64,000 nucleotides of DNA, from the NCBI RefSeq assembly GCF_000016505.1, contig NC_009706.1, positions 1,426,001 to 1,490,000 on the forward strand. The letters are read 5' to 3'. The notes beneath the pieces were generated by a model. That model saw only the letters and a program-made list of their open reading frames with translations, did not search any database and was not told the origin of the DNA. Shown here one piece after another: positions 36,095 through 47,634 of the stretch. The stretch's first letter is position 1. The number at the start of each line of letters is the position of its first letter. A program made the position numbers and the translations under genes. Origin of the DNA: Clostridium kluyveri DSM 555 (GTDB taxonomy: Bacteria; Bacillota; Clostridia; Clostridiales; Clostridiaceae).

Positions 36095-37105
36095 TTGTAT
36101 ATAATATTAGCTATAATAGCCTTTGGCGTGTTAATTATAATTCATGAACTAGGACATTTTATATTAGCAAAATTAAATGGTGTAAAGGTAGAGGAGTTTT
36201 CCATAGGTATGGGACCTAAGCTTTTTGGAATAAAGGGAAAAGAAACTGAGTATCTTATAAAACTTCTTCCTATTGGAGGTTATGTTAAAATGCTTGGTGA
36301 TGAAGGAAAAAGTGATGATCCAAGGGCCTTTAATAATAAAAGTGCTGTTAGAAAACTTAGTATTGTAGCAGCAGGACCTATAATGAACTTTATATTGGGG
36401 ATAATATTATTTTCTATTATAGCTTCTGCTAGAGGATATCTCTCTCCTGTAGTAAGTAAAACCATCTCTAATGGGCCGGCAGCTATGGCAGGAATTAAGT
36501 CTGGAGATAAAATAACTAAAGTCAATGATTCAAAAATATCCACCTGGGAGGATTTTGTTACAGAAATATATACCACTGCAGGAAATCCAATTAATATAAG
36601 TTATGAACGTAAAGGAATAACAAATCAAGTAAATGTAACTCCCATAAAGGATGAAAAAGAAAATAGATATATTGTGGGAATTGAAGGTACTCAGGTAACT
36701 AATCCTACTCTGGCCCAATCCATGTCTTATGGAGTTATAGAAACTAAGTCACTTATAAAACAGACATTTAGTTTTTTTAAAACATTGTTTAAAGGAAAAG
36801 CATCCATGAATGATGTAGGGGGACCTTTGACCATAATAAAAATTTCTGGTGCAGCAGCAAAGGCAGGTATATTGAGTCTATTGGCCTTTTCAGCCTACAT
36901 AAGTATACAACTTGCCATATTTAATATAATACCATTTCCAGCTTTGGATGGAGGGTATATATTGCTATTTTTATTTGAAATAGTAACAGGCAGGAAAGTA
37001 GATGATAACAAGGTAGGTATAATAAACTATGTGGGTTTTGCTATACTTATGGCTCTGATGGTATTAGTCACTGTAAAAGATATATTTTATCCTATAAAAT
37101 TTTAG
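36095..37105 (+). CDS. rseP: Site-2 zinc metalloprotease RseP
   Basis: This intramembrane protease (S2P family) cleaves regulated membrane proteins such as anti-sigma factors. The 336-residue protein has the zinc motif I-I-H-E-L-G-H-F (HExxH) in the first membrane segment, a central PDZ domain (G-P-A-A-M-A-G-I-K-S-G-D near residue 125) and the C-terminal N-I-I-P-F-P-A-L-D-G-G motif near 285 supplying the third ligand. TTG start after AGGAGG. Confidence 0.97.
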   Translation: MYIILAIIAFGVLIIIHELGHFILAKLNGVKVEEFSIGMGPKLFGIKGKETEYLIKLLPIGGYVKMLGDEGKSDDPRAFNNKSAVRKLSIVAAGPIMNFILGIILFSIIASARGYLSPVVSKTISNGPAAMAGIKSGDKITKVNDSKISTWEDFVTEIYTTAGNPINISYERKGITNQVNVTPIKDEKENRYIVGIEGTQVTNPTLAQSMSYGVIETKSLIKQTFSFFKTLFKGKASMNDVGGPLTIIKISGAAAKAGILSLLAFSAYISIQLAIFNIIPFPALDGGYILLFLFEIVTGRKVDDNKVGIINYVGFAILMALMVLVTVKDIFYPIKF

Positions 37106-37144
37106 TTTTTATCCAAACTTTAATATTTTAAAGAAGGTGAAAAG

Positions 37145-38194
37145 GTGAAAAGGGCAAATACTAGAGAAATAAGAGTAGGAAAAGTGGCTATAGGAGGTAA
37201 TGCTCCTATAGCCGTGCAATCTATGACTAATACGGATACAAAAAATACAAAGGCTACCATAGAACAAATACATAAGCTCGAGAAGGCAGGATGTGATATA
37301 GTAAGATGTGCAGTACCGGATATGGAAGCATGTGATGCTTTAAAAACTATTTTAAAAGAAGTGTCTATACCACTAGTGGCAGATATACATTTTGATTATA
37401 AACTGGCTCTTAAGTCCATAGAAAATGGAGTGTCAGCTCTCAGAATAAATCCGGGAAACATTGGGAATATAGATAAAGTAAAGATGGTGGTAAAATCAGC
37501 AGAAGAGAGAAATGTTCCAATTAGAATAGGGGTTAATTCAGGTTCCTTAAAAAAAGATATTTTAAATAAATATGGCAGGGTATGTGCTGAAGCACTGGTG
37601 GAAAGTGCTCTAGAGCATGTTAACATATTAGAGGATATGGGATTTTATAATATAGTTATATCTATAAAATCTTCAAATGTAAACGACATGGTACAAAGTT
37701 ACAGGCAAATATCTAAAGTAGTAGGTTGTCCACTTCATCTTGGAGTAACAGAAGCAGGAACTTTGTGGAGGGGTACTATAAAATCCAGTATAGGCATAGG
37801 AACTCTTTTGATGGAGGGAATAGGAGATACTATAAGAGTTTCTCTTACGGGAAATCCTGTAGAAGAAGTTAGAGTGGGCAGAGAAATATTAAAAGCATGC
37901 GGACATTTGAAAGAGGGAATAGAATTTATATCCTGTCCTACCTGTGGGAGAACAAAAATTGATTTGATTAAGATAGCTGAAGAAGTAGAGAAAAAACTTT
38001 CTAATGTAGATAAAAACATAAAAGTAGCTGTTATGGGATGTGTGGTAAACGGACCAGGAGAAGCAAAGGAAGCAGATATTGGCATAGCAGGAGGCATGGG
38101 AGAAGGACTTATATTTAAAAAAGGAAAAATATTGAGAAAGGTGAAAGAGGAGAATTTAGTGGATGCACTTATAGAAGAAGTGAAAAATATTTGA
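37145..38194 (+). CDS. ispG: 4-hydroxy-3-methylbut-2-en-1-yl diphosphate synthase
   Basis: IspG (GcpE) is the [4Fe-4S] enzyme making HMBPP in the MEP pathway. The 349-residue protein has A-V-Q-S-M-T-N-T-D-T near residue 22, L-R-I-N-P-G-N-I-G near 98 and the cluster cysteines in C-P-T-C-G-R near 265 and M-G-C-V-V-N-G-P-G-E-A near 300. GTG start after GAAGGTGAAAAG. It is spaced 39 bp after rseP, and a repeat copy follows it. Confidence 0.97.
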   Translation: MKRANTREIRVGKVAIGGNAPIAVQSMTNTDTKNTKATIEQIHKLEKAGCDIVRCAVPDMEACDALKTILKEVSIPLVADIHFDYKLALKSIENGVSALRINPGNIGNIDKVKMVVKSAEERNVPIRIGVNSGSLKKDILNKYGRVCAEALVESALEHVNILEDMGFYNIVISIKSSNVNDMVQSYRQISKVVGCPLHLGVTEAGTLWRGTIKSSIGIGTLLMEGIGDTIRVSLTGNPVEEVRVGREILKACGHLKEGIEFISCPTCGRTKIDLIKIAEEVEKKLSNVDKNIKVAVMGCVVNGPGEAKEADIGIAGGMGEGLIFKKGKILRKVKEENLVDALIEEVKNI

Positions 38195-38247
38195 TTTTTT
38201 AAATATGTATTGTTTAAAAATTCGCTCTCATATACCATCTTTTGGAG

Positions 38248-38399
38248 TTATCCGAAGGCTACCATCGCTAACCCCCATCTTCTTCAAAAGTGGAGGATAA
38301 GAGCGTGGCTAACGCCTCTGGATAAGTTCTTCTAGGGCTCAGATGGAGAAAGTATTCCTTATAAGCAAACTCCACCTGAACCTCTGAATCACTTGATAG
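38248..38399 (-). repeat. Structured repeat, copy D (ispG-polC gap), best-formed copy
   Basis: On the minus strand it begins CTATCAAGTGATTCAGAGG and ends TTCGGATAA. Hairpin 1 (GGTTCAGGTGGAG with CTCCATCTGAGCC) pairs at all 13 positions with two wobbles. Domain 2 closes with TTATCC/GGATAA and GAGGC/GCCTT, with an inner CCTCCA/TGGGGG hairpin. It ends directly before the polC ribosome binding site. Confidence 0.87.
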
Positions 38400-38415
38400 G
38401 TTAAGGAGGTAAAGA

Positions 38416-41400
38416 ATGGGTGTGGATATTGTAAAGATGCTGCAAGAGGATTTGGATTTAGACAGTAATACCATGACAGAAAGTATAAAACTTTTAAAAA
38501 TACAGTATCTTAAAAAGAGTAATAAATTAAAAGTAGTATTGAAGTCACAAGAAAGCTTGGATTCTCGTATACAAAGTAAAATACGGGATATAATTAATAA
38601 AAAATTGGGAGGCTTTTGCAGTATAGAACTTATATGGTATAAGGATATATCTAATGTGTGCTTAAAAGATATAAGTGAGGTTCACTGGATTGAACTTACA
38701 GGCATAATGGCTTCATATATTCCTGTATGCAGAGAATTTTTAGAAAAGTGTTCTAAGAAAGTAGAAGGAGACTTGCTTAAAATTTCTACCGGAAATGAAT
38801 TTATATGTAATTTACTTAAAAATAAAAATATAGAAAAACTTATGTGTAGAACTATAAGGGATTTATTTGGAGTTGAATGTTCTGTAGTTGTAAACTATGA
38901 TAAGGCGCTGAACATTAAAGATTATCTGGAGAAAAGTGAAAGAGAAGAAAAAAAATATATAGAAAATATTTTTAAATATAGGGATGAAAAGTTTAGAAAA
39001 TCCAGTGGTATATCTTCTGCAGCAAAAAAAATTGAAGAACATAAGGTAGATAGAAAAGAAAATTGTTCTGAAAGAAACCCTGTAATTATAGGAAAAGCCA
39101 TAAGCGGAGTTCCTGTGGAAATTGTAAGTATAACTGATATATCTAAGACAGTTATAATAAAAGGAGACATATTTAAAAAAGAAATTATAGAAACTAAGAC
39201 GGGAAGAAAAATAATTACTTTTTATATAACTGACTATACAAGTTCTATTACAGTTAAGTTTTTTCCAAGACCTAAAGATGTAGATAGAATAATAGAGGAA
39301 ATAAAAGAAGGACTCTATTGTATGGTAAAAGGGGAAGCTATAAATGATATTTATGCAAGAGAATTAGTTATAATGGCTAAGGATATAGTAAAAATTCATA
39401 AAGAAGAAAAAATAGATACTGCAGAAGAAAAAAGAGTGGAACTTCATCTGCATACTCAAATGAGTGCTATGGATGCAGTTAGTTCTGCATCAGATCTTAT
39501 TAAAAGAGCGGCTTTGTGGGGACATAAGGCTATTGCAATAACTGATCACGGTGTAGTTCAGGCATTCCCGGAAGCTATGGAAGCGGCTAAAAAGAACAAC
39601 ATTAAAGTTATATATGGTATAGAAGCATATATGGTGGATGATGGTATTCCTATTGCTATAAATGGAGATGAAAAAACATTAGATGATACTTTTGTAATTT
39701 TTGATATTGAAACTACAGGTTTCTCTATGACAAATGATAATATAATAGAAATAGGTGCCATTAAAATAAAAGAAGGAAAAGTAGTAGGTAAATTTAGTGA
39801 GTTTGTAAATCCAGAAAGGCCAATACCACTAACTATTACACAACTTACCGGTATCACAGATGAAATGGTACAAAATTGTGAAAGTATAAAGTATATTCTG
39901 CCTAAATTTATGGAATTTATAGACAATTCTGTAGTGGTAGCTCATAATGCTAATTTTGATGTGGGATTTATAAAAAAGAACTGCATGGAGTTAAATTTAA
40001 AATTTAAAAATCCAGTTATGGATACCATACCTCTCTGTAAATTTTTATTTCCAGAGCTTAAAAGGTTTAAATTAAATGTAGTTGCAAAACATTTAGATAT
40101 ATCTTTAGAAAATCATCATAGAGCTGTAGATGATGCGGGAGCTACTTGTGAAATACTTTTAAGATGTTTTAAAATGCTCAAAGAAAAGAATATTTTGAGC
40201 CTTGGAGATTTAAATAAAGAATTTTTGAGTAATATAGATGTTAAAAAACAGCCTATGTACCACCTTATAATATTGGTTAAAAATCAGATAGGACTTAAAA
40301 ATTTATATAAGATGGTATCCAAGTCTAATTTAAATTATTTTTTTAAAAAACCCCGAATGCCTAAAAGCATTATTATAAAACATAGAGAGGGTCTTATAAT
40401 AGGGGGAGCCTGTGAAGCAGGTCAAGTGTATAGAGAGGTTCTTGGAGGCAAAAGTGACAGTGAGTTAAAGGACATACTGGACTTTTACGATTATTTGGAA
40501 ATACAACCTGTAGAAAATAATTTATTTATGGTAAGAAATGGCCTGGTAAAAGATATAGAACAATTAAAAGACATAAATAGAAGGATATGTGACCTTGGCG
40601 TTATTAATAATATCCCTGTAATAGCTACAGGAGATGTACACTTTATGGATCCTAAAGATGAAATATTTAGACGTATAATAATGGCAGGCCAGGGATACTC
40701 AGATGCAGATAATCAGCCCCCTCTCTATTTTAGAACCACAGAGGAGATGCTTTTCGAATTTGAATATTTAGGTGAAAAAAAAGCAAGAGAAGTTGTGATT
40801 GAAAATACTAATAAGATTGCAGATATGATAGAAGAGGTAAAACCTATACCTGATGAAACTTTTCCTCCGAAAATAGAAGGAGCAGAAGAAGAAATTAAAA
40901 ATATGACTCTTAAAAAAGTGCATTCTATATATGGGGATAATCTGCCAGAGATTGTACAGGAGAGATTGGATAAAGAGTTGAATTCCATAATAAACAATGG
41001 ATATGCTGTACTCTATCTTATTGCACAGAAATTAGTGGAAAAATCTTACAATGACGGATACCTGGTAGGTTCCAGAGGTTCTGTGGGATCTTCTTTTGTG
41101 GCAACTATGTCTAACATTACAGAAGTTAACGGACTTCCACCTCATTATGTGTGTCCAAATTGTAAATACAGTGAGTTTTTTACAGATGGTTCCATAGGAT
41201 CTGGAGCAGATCTGCCCGATAAAAGTTGTCCTGATTGTGGTGAAAAACTTATGAAGGACGGTCATGATATACCTTTTGAAACTTTTTTGGGATTTGCAGG
41301 GGATAAAGAACCAGATATAGATTTGAACTTTTCAGGTGAATATCAACCTGTAGTACATAAGTATACGGAAGTTTTATTTGGAAAAGATCACGTATTTAGA

Positions 41401-42735
41401 GCAGGAACTATAGGTACTATAGCAGAAAAAACCGCTTATGGGTATGTTAAAAAGTACATAGCAGAGAAGAATATGGTACTGCCTCAGGCTGAAATAGAGA
41501 GACTTACAAAAGGGTGTACTGGAATAAAGAGAACTACAGGACAACATCCCGGAGGAGTCATGGTAGTTCCAGATGACAATGATATACACAATTTCACACC
41601 GGTACAGCATCCTGCAGATGATAACAGCACGGAAATAATAACTACCCATTTTGATTATCATTCTATAAGTGGAAGGTTGTTGAAGCTTGATATACTGGGT
41701 CATGATGATCCCACTGTACTTAGAATGCTTCAGGATCTAACAGGACTTGATCCTAAAACTATACCTCTTGGAGAGCCAAAGGTTATGAGTTTATTTACTT
41801 CTCCAGAGGCTCTTGGAGTTAGTGAAAAGGAAATTGACTGCTCTGTGGGGACTTATGGACTTCCGGAATTTGGAACAAAGTTTGTAAGACAGATGCTAAT
41901 GGATACCCATCCAAAAACTTTTGCAGATTTAGTGAGAATTTCAGGATTATCTCATGGTACGGATGTTTGGCTTAACAATGCTCAGTATTATATAAAGGAA
42001 GGTTATACCACATTGCAGGATTGTATAGCCTGCAGAGATGACATAATGATATATTTGATTCAAAAAGGTCTTCCTCCAAAAACATCTTTTACCATAATGG
42101 AAATGGTAAGAAAAGGGAAAGGACTTAAAGAAGAACATGAAGCTATAATGAGAGAACATACTGTGCCTAATTGGTATATTGAATCCTGTAAAAAAATAAA
42201 ATACATGTTTCCAAAAGGTCATGCGGTAGCCTATGTAATGATGGCAGTTAGAATAGCATATTTTAAAGTATACTATCCAAAGGCATATTATGCTGCATAT
42301 TTTACTGTAAGGGCAAATGAGTTTGATGCAGATATAGTAGTTCAAGGGGAAGGCGCCATAAAGAAAAAAATGGATGAGCTCTATTCCCAGGGCAATAATT
42401 TAACGCAAAAGGATAAAGGTCTTCTCACTATATTGGAACTGTGTTATGAGATGAATAAAAGGGGAATAAAATTTTTAAAGGTAGACTTGTATAAATCTCA
42501 TGCTATAAAATTTCTAATAGAAGAAAGTGGAATAAGAGTTCCAATGAATTCCCTGGCAGGGCTTGGGGAAAATGCAGCTAAAAACATAGTAAAAGCCAGA
42601 GAGGAAGGAGAATTTATATCTAAAGAGGATTTAAGAATAAGGGCCAAAGTTTCTAAAACAGTAATAGATACTTTAAATAACCATGGATGTTTGGGTAATC
42701 TTCCAGAAACCAACCAATTATCTTTATTTATGTAA
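38416..42735 (+). CDS. polC: DNA polymerase III alpha subunit, PolC type
   Basis: PolC is the main replicative polymerase of Firmicutes, with built-in proofreading. The 1439-residue protein contains an OB-fold region near residues 220-330, a PHP domain starting [10 protein letters not shown] near 342, a 3'-5' exonuclease inserted within PHP (F-D-I-E-T-T-G-F near 428; H-N-A-N-F-D near 514), a zinc-binding C-P-N-C...C-P-D-C near 910, and the polymerase core. It ends Q-L-S-L-F-M, a Q-L-S-L-F beta-clamp-binding motif. Start after TTAAGGAGG. It closes the uppS-to-polC cluster. Confidence 0.98.
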   Translation: MGVDIVKMLQEDLDLDSNTMTESIKLLKIQYLKKSNKLKVVLKSQESLDSRIQSKIRDIINKKLGGFCSIELIWYKDISNVCLKDISEVHWIELTGIMASYIPVCREFLEKCSKKVEGDLLKISTGNEFICNLLKNKNIEKLMCRTIRDLFGVECSVVVNYDKALNIKDYLEKSEREEKKYIENIFKYRDEKFRKSSGISSAAKKIEEHKVDRKENCSERNPVIIGKAISGVPVEIVSITDISKTVIIKGDIFKKEIIETKTGRKIITFYITDYTSSITVKFFPRPKDVDRIIEEIKEGLYCMVKGEAINDIYARELVIMAKDIVKIHKEEKIDTAEEKRVELHLHTQMSAMDAVSSASDLIKRAALWGHKAIAITDHGVVQAFPEAMEAAKKNNIKVIYGIEAYMVDDGIPIAINGDEKTLDDTFVIFDIETTGFSMTNDNIIEIGAIKIKEGKVVGKFSEFVNPERPIPLTITQLTGITDEMVQNCESIKYILPKFMEFIDNSVVVAHNANFDVGFIKKNCMELNLKFKNPVMDTIPLCKFLFPELKRFKLNVVAKHLDISLENHHRAVDDAGATCEILLRCFKMLKEKNILSLGDLNKEFLSNIDVKKQPMYHLIILVKNQIGLKNLYKMVSKSNLNYFFKKPRMPKSIIIKHREGLIIGGACEAGQVYREVLGGKSDSELKDILDFYDYLEIQPVENNLFMVRNGLVKDIEQLKDINRRICDLGVINNIPVIATGDVHFMDPKDEIFRRIIMAGQGYSDADNQPPLYFRTTEEMLFEFEYLGEKKAREVVIENTNKIADMIEEVKPIPDETFPPKIEGAEEEIKNMTLKKVHSIYGDNLPEIVQERLDKELNSIINNGYAVLYLIAQKLVEKSYNDGYLVGSRGSVGSSFVATMSNITEVNGLPPHYVCPNCKYSEFFTDGSIGSGADLPDKSCPDCGEKLMKDGHDIPFETFLGFAGDKEPDIDLNFSGEYQPVVHKYTEVLFGKDHVFRAGTIGTIAEKTAYGYVKKYIAEKNMVLPQAEIERLTKGCTGIKRTTGQHPGGVMVVPDDNDIHNFTPVQHPADDNSTEIITTHFDYHSISGRLLKLDILGHDDPTVLRMLQDLTGLDPKTIPLGEPKVMSLFTSPEALGVSEKEIDCSVGTYGLPEFGTKFVRQMLMDTHPKTFADLVRISGLSHGTDVWLNNAQYYIKEGYTTLQDCIACRDDIMIYLIQKGLPPKTSFTIMEMVRKGKGLKEEHEAIMREHTVPNWYIESCKKIKYMFPKGHAVAYVMMAVRIAYFKVYYPKAYYAAYFTVRANEFDADIVVQGEGAIKKKMDELYSQGNNLTQKDKGLLTILELCYEMNKRGIKFLKVDLYKSHAIKFLIEESGIRVPMNSLAGLGENAAKNIVKAREEGEFISKEDLRIRAKVSKTVIDTLNNHGCLGNLPETNQLSLFM

Positions 42736-42818
42736 AATTGATATACCCCTTATATGTTAAGATATATAATAGATAAATACATAAATAATCAGTGATTTAA
42801 AGTTCTGTATAATTTTTC

Positions 42819-42847
42819 TTGAAATACAATGTAGGGTGTGTTAAAAT
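42819..42847 (+). promoter_or_regulatory. Promoter for the rimP-nusA-infB operon
   Basis: TTGAAA (42819-42824) and TAAAAT (42842-42847) lie 17 bp apart, upstream of two hairpins that precede rimP. Confidence 0.55.
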
Positions 42848-42885
42848 AAAAGTGGTAAATCTACAGCAATTTATTTGGTATGTAG

Positions 42886-42943
42886 GAGTGGGTTTGAGCC
42901 CGCTCTTTCTATTTGTCAAAAACGCAGCGAAAGTTGCGTTTTT
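42886..42943 (+). promoter_or_regulatory. rimP leader: hairpin plus attenuator-like terminator
   Basis: GAGTGGG/CCCGCTC (42886-42905) is the first hairpin. AAAACGCAGC and GTTGCGTTTT (42919-42942) form a 10-bp stem capped by a GAAA tetraloop, followed by T's: an excellent intrinsic terminator, placed before rimP. The arrangement resembles known rimP-operon leaders and suggests transcription attenuation; the trigger is not visible. Confidence 0.65.
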
Positions 42944-43008
42944 AAATTATTAATGACTGTTAGCATTTCTTAAAAGAGTGTATAACATTATAGGTAAGGA
43001 GGTTTGAA

Positions 43009-43473
43009 ATGAGTAACCATATGTTGGTAGAAAGAGTATTAAAACTTATAAAGCCCATAGTTGATAATTTGAATTTTGAACTATATCATTTAGAATTTAA
43101 AAGAGAAGGAAATAATAATTATTTAAGAATATTTATAGATAAAGAAGAAGGAAATATATCCCTTGAAGATTGTGAAGCTGTAAGCAGGGCAGTCAGTGAT
43201 ATATTAGATAGGGAAGATCCTATAAGAGATCCTTATTATTTAGAGGTTTCATCTCCAGGTATAGAGAGAACACTTTATACCCATGAACATCTTAAAAGAT
43301 ATATTGGATTTAATGTGATAGTTAATATACAGGGACTTTTAAAGGGAAAGAAAAAGTATCAGGGAAAACTTTTGTCCTTTGATGAAAGTGTACTAAGGGT
43401 TAGTTGTGAAGGAGAAGAGATTGTTATTCCAAAAAGTAAAATTTCAACTGTAAATTTAAAAGATGATCTTTAA
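43009..43473 (+). CDS. rimP: Ribosome maturation factor RimP
   Basis: RimP acts in 30S assembly. The 154-residue protein has the E-L-Y-H-L-E-F...L-R-I-F-I-D region and Y[11 protein letters not shown] near residue 80, the family signature. AAGGAGG gives a clear start. It heads the operon continuing to ribF. Confidence 0.96.
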
Positions 43474-43491
43474 GAGGAGGTATATTTTGAA

Positions 43492-44559
43492 ATGAATCAG
43501 GAATTTATAGAAGCCTTAAAAGAAATAGTTAAAGAAAAGGGTATAAGTGAAGATTTATTATTTACAACTATAGAAGATGCATTAGTTGCTGCCTATAAAA
43601 AAAATTATATAGGACATGGAATAAGCAATCAAAATGTTAAGGTTACTATGAATAGGGAAAATGGAGAAATTCATGTTTATTCACAGAAAAGCATAGTAGA
43701 TAATGTAGTAGATGATGTAAGTGAAATAAGTTTAGAAGATGCAAAAGAAATAGATTCGAATTATGATATGGGAGATATAGTAAATATAGAGGTAACTCCC
43801 AGAAAGTTTGGGAGAGTAGCTGCTCAGGCTGCAAAGCAGGTAGTTATACAGAGGATAAAAGAAGAAGAGAGAAGAATTATATATAATGATTTTGTTGAAA
43901 AAGAGGATGATATAATAACAGGTACTGTAATTAGAAAAGATAAAAATAATATATTGGTGAACCTAGGAAAAACTGAGGCGATTCTTGGACCTAACGAACA
44001 AATACCTGGAGAAAAATATAATTTCAATGATAAACTGAAACTATATATTGTAGAAGTTAAAAATACTACTAAGGGAGCTCAAATTGTAATATCCAGAACT
44101 CATCCAGGTCTTATAAAGAGATTATTTGAACTTGAGGTACCAGAAGTATTTGATGGAACAGTTGATATAAAGTCAATAGCAAGAGAAGCAGGTTCTAGAA
44201 CAAAAATTGCAGTACATTCAAATGACGAAAATGTAGATCCTATGGGAGCTTGTGTTGGACCTAAAGGTGTAAGGGTTCAAAATATAGTAAATGAGTTAAA
44301 AAGTGAAAAAATAGATATAATAAAATGGAGTAAACTTCCGGAAGAATATATAGCCAACGCCCTTAGTCCTGCTAAGGTCTTAGATGTTACTTTGGATGAA
44401 GAGATTAAATTTGCTCAAATTGTAGTAGATGACAGCCAGTTGTCACTGGCCATAGGTAAAGAGGGGCAAAATGTAAGATTAGCAGCGAAACTTACAGGTT
44501 GGAAAATAGACATAAAAAGTAAATCGCAAAGTGATGTAGAAGATGAAAAAATTGATTAA
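43492..44559 (+). CDS. nusA: Transcription termination/antitermination protein NusA
   Basis: NusA binds RNA polymerase and nascent RNA. The 355-residue protein has an N-terminal domain, an S1 domain (I-T-G-T-V-I-R-K near residue 143) and two KH domains ([11 protein letters not shown] near 250; [10 protein letters not shown] near 323). Length matches Firmicute NusA, which lacks the acidic repeats of E. coli. It lies 18 bp after rimP. Confidence 0.98.
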   Translation: MNQEFIEALKEIVKEKGISEDLLFTTIEDALVAAYKKNYIGHGISNQNVKVTMNRENGEIHVYSQKSIVDNVVDDVSEISLEDAKEIDSNYDMGDIVNIEVTPRKFGRVAAQAAKQVVIQRIKEEERRIIYNDFVEKEDDIITGTVIRKDKNNILVNLGKTEAILGPNEQIPGEKYNFNDKLKLYIVEVKNTTKGAQIVISRTHPGLIKRLFELEVPEVFDGTVDIKSIAREAGSRTKIAVHSNDENVDPMGACVGPKGVRVQNIVNELKSEKIDIIKWSKLPEEYIANALSPAKVLDVTLDEEIKFAQIVVDDSQLSLAIGKEGQNVRLAAKLTGWKIDIKSKSQSDVEDEKID

Positions 44560-44571
44560 GGTGGTGTTTGT

Positions 44572-44841
44572 ATGAAAAAAAAGAAGATACCGCAGAGAAT
44601 GTGCACGGGATGTATGGAAATGAAACCCAAAAAAGAACTTATAAGAATAGTAAAAAATAAAGAAGGAGAAGTTTTTGTAGATCCTACAGGTAAGAAGAAT
44701 GGTAGAGGAGCTTATATATGCAGAGATAGTGAGTGTCTTGAAAAAGCTTTTAAGAATAAAAGAATTCAAAAGAATCTTGAAATACAAATTGATGAAGCAT
44801 TATATGATAGTTTAAAGGAACAAATAGAAAATGAAAAATAA
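44572..44841 (+). CDS. rnpM: RnpM (YlxR) RNA-binding protein
   Basis: This 89-residue DUF448 protein starts I-P-Q-R-M-C-T-G-C and contains G-R-G-A-Y-I-C near residue 45. YlxR of B. subtilis has been reported to bind RNase P RNA and modulate it; the role here is by family. It overlaps ylxQ by 11 bp, so translation is probably coupled. Confidence 0.93.
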   Translation: MKKKKIPQRMCTGCMEMKPKKELIRIVKNKEGEVFVDPTGKKNGRGAYICRDSECLEKAFKNKRIQKNLEIQIDEALYDSLKEQIENEK

Positions 44842-45148
44842 ATTTTTGGGTTTTATAGGGTTAATAAAACGTGCAGGAAAGCTTTTAGAAGGATATAATA
44901 TATGTGAAGAAAAAATAAAAAAAAATAAAGTCTATTTTATTGTAATGTGTCATGATATTTCTGAAAATACATGGAATAAATTTTTAAATTACAGTAATAA
45001 ATATAAGATACCAATCGCAAAGCTGTCATATAGTAAAGAAGAACTTGGAAATGCAATAGGAACAAAGGAGATAAAGGTTGTAGGAGTTGCAGATAAAAAC
45101 ATGGGAAAAAAATTATATGATTTATGGCAAAAAGAGGAAAAACTTTAG
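44831..45148 (+). CDS. YlxQ, L7Ae-family ribosomal-like protein
   Basis: This 105-residue protein has the L7Ae/L30e/S12e fold pattern ([14 protein letters not shown] near the N-terminus, E-E-L-G-N-A-I-G near residue 75), binding kink-turn RNA in relatives. It is encoded between ylxR and infB, its usual place; cellular role is unproven. Confidence 0.92.
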   Translation: MKNKFLGFIGLIKRAGKLLEGYNICEEKIKKNKVYFIVMCHDISENTWNKFLNYSNKYKIPIAKLSYSKEELGNAIGTKEIKVVGVADKNMGKKLYDLWQKEEKL

Positions 45149-45165
45149 TTTCGGGGGTGAATAGT

Positions 45166-47250
45166 TTGTCGAAAATAAGAATTTATGAATTAGCTAAAGA
45201 ATTAAATATATCAAGTAAAAAATTGATTACACTGCTTTTAGAGGAGTTTGGAGTAGAAGTAAAAAATCATATGAGTGTAATAGAGGAAGAAGATGCGGAT
45301 TTAATCAAGGAGTTTATTGAAGAAAATGAAGATAAAGAGGAATATTTAGAAGATAAATATAAAAATTTACCAGAAGAAAAATCCGAAAAATTTAAAAAGA
45401 ATGCCGGAAATACGGTTAAAATTGCAGATAAAAATAAAAGTAAGCAAGATAAAGCTGTAAAAGATTTGAACGAACAAGTTTCCAAAGAAAATCATAAAGT
45501 GGAAATAGAAGATACCATAACAGTAAAAGAATTTTCTGAAAAAATAGGTAAACCTATTACAGAAGTTATAAAACAACTTATATTTATGGGAGTAATGGCA
45601 GCCATAAATCAGGAGATAGATTTTAGTACTGCAGAAAAATTAGGAGAAAAATTTGATATTACCGTATTAAAGAAGAAGGAAGACATTGACAAGGGTGTAG
45701 CAGAACAAGATGAAGATGAGGATGAAGATACTAATGTAGAAAAAAGGCCTCCTGTTGTAACTGTTATGGGACACGTAGATCATGGGAAAACATCCCTTTT
45801 AGATGCTATAAGGAAATCTAAGGTAACTGCTACAGAAGCAGGAGGAATAACACAGCATATAGGGGCCTATACCGTTACTATAAATGGGGAAAAAATAACT
45901 TTCTTAGATACTCCAGGGCATGAGGCTTTCACTGCTATGCGAGCTAGGGGAGCTCAAATAACTGATATAGTTATTCTGGTTGTAGCTGCAGATGATGGAA
46001 TAATGCCGCAAACTGCTGAGGCAATAAATCACTGTAAGGCAGCAAATGTTCCTATAGTTGTAGCTATAAATAAAATAGATAGGCCTGGTGCTAATGTAGA
46101 TAAAGTAAAACAGGAGCTTACAGAGTATCAACTTGTGCCGGAAGATTGGGGAGGAGATACCATATGCATTCCTGTATCTGCACATACTAAAGAAGGAATT
46201 GATACACTGCTGGAGATGGTTCTTTTAACAGCAGAGATGCAGGAACTGAAGGCAAACTCAAATAGAAATGGTAAAGGTACCGTGGTAGAAGCTAAATTGG
46301 ATAAGGGTAGAGGAGCAGTTGCAACACTTCTTATTCAAAATGGAACACTTAGTGTTGGAGATTCCATAATAGTTGGAAGTACTTATGGAAGAATTAGAGC
46401 CATGTTTGATGATAAAGGGAATAAGATTAAATCAGCAGGACCTTCCATACCTGTAGAAATACTTGGATTATCTGAAGTACCTGCAGCAGGAGATAGATTT
46501 CATCAAGTTAAGGATGAGAAAACTGCAAGGGATATAGCAGAAAAGAGAAAACAAAAAATAAGGGAAGAGTATCTGCAGTCCACTCATAAAGTTTCACTGG
46601 AAGACTTATATAATCAGATAAAAGAGGGAAAAGTAAAAGAACTGAATATAATAGTAAAAGCAGATGTTCAGGGCTCTATAGAGGCATTAAAACAATCTCT
46701 TCAAAAGCTTTCCAATGAAGAAGTAAAAGTCAGAGTAATACATGGTGCAGTAGGTGCTATAACAGAAACAGATGTAACCTTGGCATCGGCTTCAAATGCT
46801 ATAATAATAGGATTTAATGTAAGACCTGATAGTAATGCACAGGCGGCTGCAGAAAAAGAATCTGTAGATGTAAAGACTTATAGGGTTATATATAATGCCA
46901 TAGAGGATATAAAGGCTGCTATGGTAGGAATGCTTGAGCCGGATTACAAAGAAGTTATACTTGGAAAAGCAGAAATAAGGCAGATTTACAAAATATCCAA
47001 TATAGGTACTATTGCAGGATGCTATGTACAAGAAGGCAAAATGGTTAGGAATTGCAAAGTTAGAATAATAAGAGATGGAATAGTTATATTTGAATCTGAA
47101 CTTGCATCTTTAAAGAGATTTAAGGATGACGTAAAAGAAGCAGCAGAAGGATATGAATGTGGACTTTCAATTGAGAAATTTAACGATATAAAAGAGGGCG
47201 ATATTGTAGAAGCTTATGATATAGAAGAGATTAAGAAAAAAGAGTTATAA
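45166..47250 (+). CDS. infB: Translation initiation factor IF-2
   Basis: IF-2 places initiator tRNA on the ribosome. The 694-residue protein has an N-terminal [12 protein letters not shown]2N domain, an acidic/lysine-rich linker, a second IF2N domain near residues 120-170, then the GTPase with G-H-V-D-H-G-K-T-S near 207, D-T-P-G-H near 253 and N-K-I-D near 307, and domains II-IV. I choose the TTG at 45166, 5 nt after GGGGGTGA; the ATG at 45124 lies inside ylxQ. Confidence 0.97.
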
Positions 47251-47268
47251 ATGGAGAGGTGATAATTT

Positions 47269-47634
47269 ATGACTAATTACAGAAGCGGAAGAATAAATGA
47301 GGAAATGAAGAGGGAGATAAGTAATATAATTAGAAATGACATGAAAGACCCAAGACTTAGTGCCATGGTAAGTGTTACAAAAGTGGATGTAACAAAAGAT
47401 CAAAAATATGCAAAAGTATTTGTAAGTATTTATGGAGAAGATAAATCTAAAGATGATACATTTCAGGTGCTTAAAAGTTCAGAAAGCTTTATAAGGAGGG
47501 AAGTAGGGCATAGAGTAAAACTTAGAAATACCCCGGAAATAATTATAGAAATGGATAATACCATAGAGTATGGCATGCATATAAATGAACTTCTCCACAA
47601 AATAAAGGAGAATGAAAAACATGATAATGAATGA
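47269..47634 (+). CDS. rbfA: Ribosome-binding factor A
   Basis: RbfA is a KH-like factor for late 30S maturation and cold adaptation. The 121-residue protein has R-I-N-E-E-M-K-R-E-I and D-P-R-L-S-A-M-V-S-V-T-K-V-D-V-T near residue 30-45 and ends shortly after the R-x-T-P-E-I family segment. GGAGAGGTG precedes ATG. It overlaps nrnA by 14 bp. Confidence 0.96.
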   Translation: MTNYRSGRINEEMKREISNIIRNDMKDPRLSAMVSVTKVDVTKDQKYAKVFVSIYGEDKSKDDTFQVLKSSESFIRREVGHRVKLRNTPEIIIEMDNTIEYGMHINELLHKIKENEKHDNE

